From assembly GCA_021604885.1 (NCBI GenBank), contig BQJV01000105.1:1-8932 (forward strand): a stretch of 8,932 nt of DNA. The letters are read 5' to 3'. The position numbers and the translations under genes were made by a program. This document shows positions 6,149 to 8,932 of this stretch, piece by piece (within the stretch, counting starts at the first letter, position 1; each line of letters starts with the position of its first letter). The notes under the pieces are model-generated. The model saw only the letters and a program-made list of their open reading frames with translations, did no database searches and was not told the origin of the DNA. This stretch comes from Acidimicrobiales bacterium (GTDB lineage Bacteria > Actinomycetota > Acidimicrobiia > Acidimicrobiales > Aldehydirespiratoraceae).

Positions 6149-6190
6149 TTGAGTTGTGGTCGTCTCACGACCACAACTCGGTTAAGAAGC
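6140..6190. terminator. Long hairpin between convergent genes, probable bidirectional terminator
   Basis: The inner arms 6151-6163 and 6167-6179 are perfect 13-base complements around CTC. Three G-U pairs (6148-6150 with 6180-6182) join them to 8-base perfect outer arms (6140-6147 with 6183-6190), making a 24-base-pair stem in plus-strand RNA. The P450 TAG stop (6146-6148) is inside the stem. It lies 15 bases beyond the stop of the convergent crotonase gene. With no U-tract but strong symmetry, it suits termination from both sides. Confidence 0.7.
6148..6190 (-). repeat. 43-base hairpin element, copy 2 (inverted)
   Basis: Read on the minus strand, this segment matches 4866-4908 at 40 of 43 positions, including the GCTTCTTAACC edge that in copy 1 encodes Ala-Ser-stop. 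In copy 2 a nearly matching GCTTCTTAG edge is also present on the other side (6140-6148), where it ends the P450. The two copies bracket the P450 gene in opposite orientation, about 1.2 kb apart. Confidence 0.75.
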
Positions 6191-6205
6191 CACGACGGGG
6201 CGGGG

Positions 6206-7069
6206 TCAGCTGTTTTGTTCTTTCATCTGGGAGAGGTTCACGAGGACGGGGTAGCCGTTGATGGTCATGGCGTTGCCGTGACCGACGGTGTGCATGTCGA
6301 AGCCTGATTGCAGGGCGTTGTAGAAGCCCTGGATGTCCTGGGTCTGGTTGACGATGCGCTTCGCCTGGGTGAGGGCGAACGGGTGCATCTCCGCGATCTC
6401 GCGGGCGAGGGTCATCGTCTCGTCGAGGAGGTCGTCGAGCGGGACGACGCGGTTCACCATGCCGAGCTTCTCCGCCTCCTCGGCGGGGAAGCGCCGCGCC
6501 GTGAACAGCATCTCCTTCGCCTTGCGGGGACCGATTTCCCACGTGTGTCCGTGGTACTCGACCCCACCGATCCCCATCCGCAGAACCGGGTCGGAGAAGT
6601 GGGCGTTGTCCGCCGCGATGATGAGGTCCATCGGCCAGCACAGCATCAGCCCGCCGGCGATGCACGCGCCCTGCACGGCGGCGATCGTCGGCTTCGGGAT
6701 GTCGCGCCAACGGCGGCTGTAGCCGAGATAGTGGATGCGCTCCCATTCGAAGATCGCCTGGAGCCCGCGCTCCTCCCAGTCGAGCTGTGACGACTGGCGG
6801 GCCTTGTCGGGGTCGGCGCTGTCGCCGATCGCGTCATCGGAGCCGGACATGTCGTGGCCCGACGAGAAGTGCTTCCCCTCCGCCCGCAGGACGATGACCT
6901 TGACGTCCGGGTCCTCCTCGGCGGCGCGGAAGCACGCGTCCATCTCGTCGAGGGTCTGCTGATTGACGGCGTTCGCCTTGTCGGCGCGATCGATCGTGAC
7001 GATCCCGATGGGACCGTCGACCTCGTACGACGTGTGACCGAGATTGTTCATGTCGACCGGGTTGGGCAT
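6206..7069 (-). CDS. Enoyl-CoA hydratase/isomerase (crotonase) family protein with atypical active site
   Basis: This 287-residue crotonase-fold protein has both oxyanion-hole segments: G-K-H-F-S-S-G-H-D (65-73) and G-A-C-I-A-G-G (134-140). The two glutamates of classical enoyl-CoA hydratase are absent. The Glu144 site (G-G-G-C-E) reads G-G-L-M-L, and the Glu164 site (Q-P-E) reads S-D-P-V with Asp160. I recall actinobacterial crotonases with a similar F-S-D-P-V-x-R-M-G-I segment, so this looks like a subfamily rather than decay. The reaction could be isomerisation, hydrolysis or hydration by other residues. An insertion of acidic residues after the first motif (75-90) lengthens the substrate loop. 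The ATG at 7069 has GGAGAG five bases upstream. It follows the class II aldolase by 23 bases and is the last gene of the minus-strand operon. It ends facing the P450 across the long hairpin. Confidence 0.88.
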   Translation of the reverse strand: MPNPVDMNNLGHTSYEVDGPIGIVTIDRADKANAVNQQTLDEMDACFRAAEEDPDVKVIVLRAEGKHFSSGHDMSGSDDAIGDSADPDKARQSSQLDWEERGLQAIFEWERIHYLGYSRRWRDIPKPTIAAVQGACIAGGLMLCWPMDLIIAADNAHFSDPVLRMGIGGVEYHGHTWEIGPRKAKEMLFTARRFPAEEAEKLGMVNRVVPLDDLLDETMTLAREIAEMHPFALTQAKRIVNQTQDIQGFYNALQSGFDMHTVGHGNAMTINGYPVLVNLSQMKEQNS

Positions 7070-7092
7070 GGGTTCTCTCCAGTTTCAGGGGC

Positions 7093-7767
7093 TCAGGATG
7101 CTTCGGCGAGATGCGGCGGCTGCCAGGAGCCGCGGATCATGCCGTAGATGTTGGTGAAGTTCTCGATGATCTCGTCGGGCAGCGGGACGACCCCGCCGAG
7201 CGCCTCGGCGCCGGCGACGATCTTCGCCGTGTGCTCGACGACGGCCGCCGTGTGCAGAGCATCCTCGGGGGACTTGCCGACGCACAGCAGACCGTGGTTC
7301 GCCATCAGCACCGCGCCCCGCGCGCCGAGGTGGCGGACGACCTCGTCGGCCAGCTCGTCGCTGCCGGTCGTGCGGTACTCGGCAACCGGAATGTCGCCGC
7401 CGATGTAGACGATGACCTCCTCGATGCACGCCGGAATAGCCCGGCGGGCGATCGCGAACATCGAGGCGTGCGCCGGGTGGCAGTGCACGACCCCACCGAC
7501 CTCCGGGAACGAGCGATAGCAGTTCAGGTGCATCGCCTTCTCGCTCGACGGCCGGGCGGATCCCTCGACGATCTCCCCGTCGAGGTCCACGATCGCGAGA
7601 CCCGGCAGCGTGATGTCCGGGTACGGCACGGACGACGGCGTCATCGCGACCGAGCCGTCGGCGAGTCGGCCCGACACATTGCCGGCGGTGCCGACGACGA
7701 GACCGATCGTGAACATCTCCATGGCGGTGTCGACCACCGCCTGACGGACGTCGGGGTTCGTGCTCAC
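7093..7767 (-). CDS. Class II aldolase/adducin family protein (FucA-like)
   Basis: This 224-residue zinc-dependent aldolase-family protein has the same active-site spacing as E. coli L-fuculose-phosphate aldolase. Glu76 (P-S-S-E), His95 and His97 (H-C-H-P) and His158 (A-N-H-G-L) correspond to remembered FucA Glu73, His92, His94 and His155, all shifted by three. A G-T-A-G-N-V-S phosphate-binding segment is at 26-32. FucA's Tyr113 position appears to be Glu116, so substrate handling may differ. Members cleave fuculose, rhamnulose or ribulose phosphates to DHAP and an aldehyde, or decarboxylate oxo-tetronate phosphate. The GTG start at 7767 overlaps the dehydrogenase stop by 4 bases and has GGAGG at 7779-7775. 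A sugar kinase start lies just beyond the operon, supporting a phosphorylated sugar or sugar-acid substrate. The exact substrate is unknown. Confidence 0.88.
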   Translation of the reverse strand: MSTNPDVRQAVVDTAMEMFTIGLVVGTAGNVSGRLADGSVAMTPSSVPYPDITLPGLAIVDLDGEIVEGSARPSSEKAMHLNCYRSFPEVGGVVHCHPAHASMFAIARRAIPACIEEVIVYIGGDIPVAEYRTTGSDELADEVVRHLGARGAVLMANHGLLCVGKSPEDALHTAAVVEHTAKIVAGAEALGGVVPLPDEIIENFTNIYGMIRGSWQPPHLAEAS

Positions 7768-8735
7768 GGGAGGACCTCCGGGTTCTTGCAGTGGGTCGGC
7801 GTCTCGCCGTTCAGGATCGCCTTCACGTCGGCGACGATCATCTCCGTCTGGCGGATCTCGACGTCATAGGTCGCTCCGCCGATGTGGGGTGTGAGGACGA
7901 CGTTCGCACGACCCAGCAGCGGATGCCCCTCGGCCAGGGTCTCCCCGTCCACATGGTCCAGCGCGGCGCCGGCGAGGTGACCTGAGTCGAGCGCAGCGAC
8001 CACCGCGTCCACGTCGTGGAGGCCGGCGCGCGCCGAGTTGACGTAGACGGCGCCAGGATTCATCAGCGCGAACTTCGGCGCGTTCATCATGCCGAACGTC
8101 TCCGGCGTGACCGCCGCGTGCATGGACACGACATCCGCCTCGGCCAGCAGGTCGTCCAGTTCGTGGGTGGCGTCGTCCGCGAAGGGGTCCGTCGCGATCA
8201 CCCGCATGCCGAGCCCTTCGAGGCGCCACTTCGTGGCCCGACCGACCGCCCCGAGCCCGATGAGGCCGGCGGTCCGGCCGGCCACCTGCCACGCCCGATA
8301 GCGCTGGTACGGCAGCGACTCGCCGTGGATCGTGCCCTCGGTCATGTCCCGGTGGCCCGGCACGACGTGGCGGGTGAGGGCCATCAGCAGCGCAACGGTC
8401 ATCTCCGCAACCGCGTCCGCGTTGCGCCCGGGCGTGTGCACCACGGGAATGCCGGCGGCCGTCGCCGCGTCGACATCGACATTCGTCGGATCGCCGCGGG
8501 TCGACCCGATGACGGTCAGCGGCAGGTCGAGCACGGGCCCCATGCAGAAGTCCGCCTCGCAGATCACGATCGACGCGCCGAGCTCCTGGATCCGCGCCGC
8601 CAGGTCGTCGGGGCCGTGCAGTTTGATCGGCCGGTACTCGATCCACGGGTCGAACACGACGTCCGCGATCGTGCGCAGTTCCTCCAGCGCCGGCCCCCGC
8701 AAGGGAGCCGTGACGAGGGCTACCGGTCGCGACAT
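7764..8735 (-). CDS. D-isomer-specific 2-hydroxyacid dehydrogenase (SerA/phosphoglycerate dehydrogenase-like)
   Basis: This 323-residue NAD-dependent dehydrogenase interconverts a 2-hydroxyacid and a 2-oxoacid. The Rossmann motif G-L-G-A-V-G is at 160-165. Asp183 at the end of the next strand suggests preference for NAD over NADP. The catalytic triad is visible: Arg236 (N-S-A-R), Glu265 and His284 (T-P-H-I-G-G), with the same Arg-to-Glu spacing as E. coli SerA. It lacks the C-terminal regulatory domain of full-length SerA, so serine biosynthesis is not indicated. It is the first gene of a three-gene operon and overlaps the class II aldolase by 4 bases. The ATG at 8735 has no Shine-Dalgarno sequence; a TAACGT box just upstream suggests a leaderless transcript. 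With the aldolase and the divergent FGGY kinase it probably serves oxidation or reduction of a sugar acid or its fragment. Confidence 0.92.
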   Translation of the reverse strand: MSRPVALVTAPLRGPALEELRTIADVVFDPWIEYRPIKLHGPDDLAARIQELGASIVICEADFCMGPVLDLPLTVIGSTRGDPTNVDVDAATAAGIPVVHTPGRNADAVAEMTVALLMALTRHVVPGHRDMTEGTIHGESLPYQRYRAWQVAGRTAGLIGLGAVGRATKWRLEGLGMRVIATDPFADDATHELDDLLAEADVVSMHAAVTPETFGMMNAPKFALMNPGAVYVNSARAGLHDVDAVVAALDSGHLAGAALDHVDGETLAEGHPLLGRANVVLTPHIGGATYDVEIRQTEMIVADVKAILNGETPTHCKNPEVLP

Positions 8736-8742
8736 GACGCAG

Positions 8743-8748
8743 ACGTTA
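8743..8748 (-). promoter_or_regulatory. Candidate -10 box (TAACGT) for a leaderless dehydrogenase operon transcript
   Basis: On the minus strand TAACGT fits the actinobacterial TANNNT pattern and ends seven bases before the ATG at 8735. Transcription would then begin at or next to the start codon. This matches the absence of a ribosome-binding site. No clear -35 is visible. The 41-base divergent region (8736-8776) must also hold whatever controls the kinase, so shared regulation is plausible. Confidence 0.35.
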
Positions 8749-8765
8749 GTTTTGCGCCCGAGCGA

Positions 8766-8772
8766 GGGAGGA
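8766..8772 (+). promoter_or_regulatory. Shine-Dalgarno of the FGGY kinase gene
   Basis: GGGAGGA precedes the GTG at 8777, with five bases between GGAGG and the start codon. It supports the GTG start, in contrast to the divergent dehydrogenase, which has none. Confidence 0.7.
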
Positions 8773-8776
8773 ATCC

Positions 8777-8932
8777 GTGGGCAACGTCGCCGACACCGCC
8801 GTCTCAGTCGGCATCGACATCGGCACGACCTCGGTGAAGGCCGTCGCCGTCACGCCCGACGGAACGATCGTCGCCCGCACCCGGATCCCGCACGAACTGC
8901 GGGCGCCGGATGCCGACACGTTCGAGCACGAC
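8777..8932 (+). CDS. FGGY-family carbohydrate kinase (3' partial, N-terminus only)
   Basis: The first 52 codons of a sugar kinase run off the window end. After a short variable lead, the sequence reads G-I-D-I-G-T-T-S-V-K-A (residues 12-22), the phosphate-1 loop of FGGY kinases such as xylulokinase, glycerol kinase and fuculokinase. A V-x-P-D-G turn follows (25-29), typical of the beta-hairpin in this ASKHA fold. Full-length members are about 500 residues, so roughly nine tenths is missing and the sugar cannot be read. The gene is divergent from the dehydrogenase/class II aldolase operon across 41 bases. Pairing with an aldolase suggests the kinase makes the sugar phosphate that the aldolase cleaves, as fuculokinase and FucA do. 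Confidence 0.85.
   Translation, partial: MGNVADTAVSVGIDIGTTSVKAVAVTPDGTIVARTRIPHELRAPDADTFEHD

Noticed and set aside
7769..7779. Short palindrome GGAGGACCTCC over the class II aldolase ribosome-binding site
   Set aside because: Arms of only five bases around one base are too short to form a credible hairpin, and the bases are fully explained by the dehydrogenase codons and the Shine-Dalgarno.

Overview
This is a GC-rich, almost fully coding window. GTG starts are common, genes overlap by 4 to 14 bases, and the gene content is acyl-CoA catabolism plus a cytochrome P450. That suggests a high-GC actinobacterium, perhaps of the Acidimicrobiia or mycobacterial type. This is inferred from gene style and content; no taxonomic marker is present. 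No tRNA, rRNA, CRISPR array or transposase is visible, and no gap between genes exceeds about 75 bases.

Layout. Plus strand, 1-4874: a tightly packed, probably co-transcribed run. It holds the 3' part of a LivG-type ABC ATPase, a LivF-type ATPase, a thiolase-fold protein without an obvious nucleophilic cysteine, its DUF35 (Zn-ribbon/OB-fold) partner, an APH-fold phosphotransferase and a TesB-type acyl-CoA thioesterase. All junctions are overlaps or a 2-base gap. After a perfect 27-base hairpin comes a cytochrome P450 (4946-6148) in the same direction. A second hairpin separates it from a convergent minus-strand operon: a 2-hydroxyacid dehydrogenase (8735-7764), a class II aldolase (7767-7093) and an atypical crotonase (7069-6206). 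The start of an FGGY sugar kinase (8777 to the window edge) is divergent from this operon across 41 bases.

How it may work together (inference). The first run looks like an uptake-and-degradation unit: a HAAT/LIV transporter brings in a carboxylate or similar substrate. The thiolase-fold/DUF35 pair resembles the Ltp2-ChsH2(DUF35) retro-aldolase of steroid side-chain breakdown. The APH-fold kinase could phosphorylate a hydroxylated intermediate, as LvaA and ACAD10/11 do. The thioesterase would release CoA, and the P450 could supply the hydroxyl group. The substrate cannot be named from this window. The second unit (FGGY kinase, dehydrogenase, class II aldolase) looks like a sugar or sugar-acid route; the crotonase at its end does not obviously belong to it.

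The most unusual non-coding signal is a 43-base element present twice in opposite orientations (4866-4908 on +, 6148-6190 on -), identical at 40 of 43 positions. Each copy contains a long perfect hairpin. Both plus-strand genes running into these loci end in the codons GCT TCT stop, which lie inside the repeated sequence.
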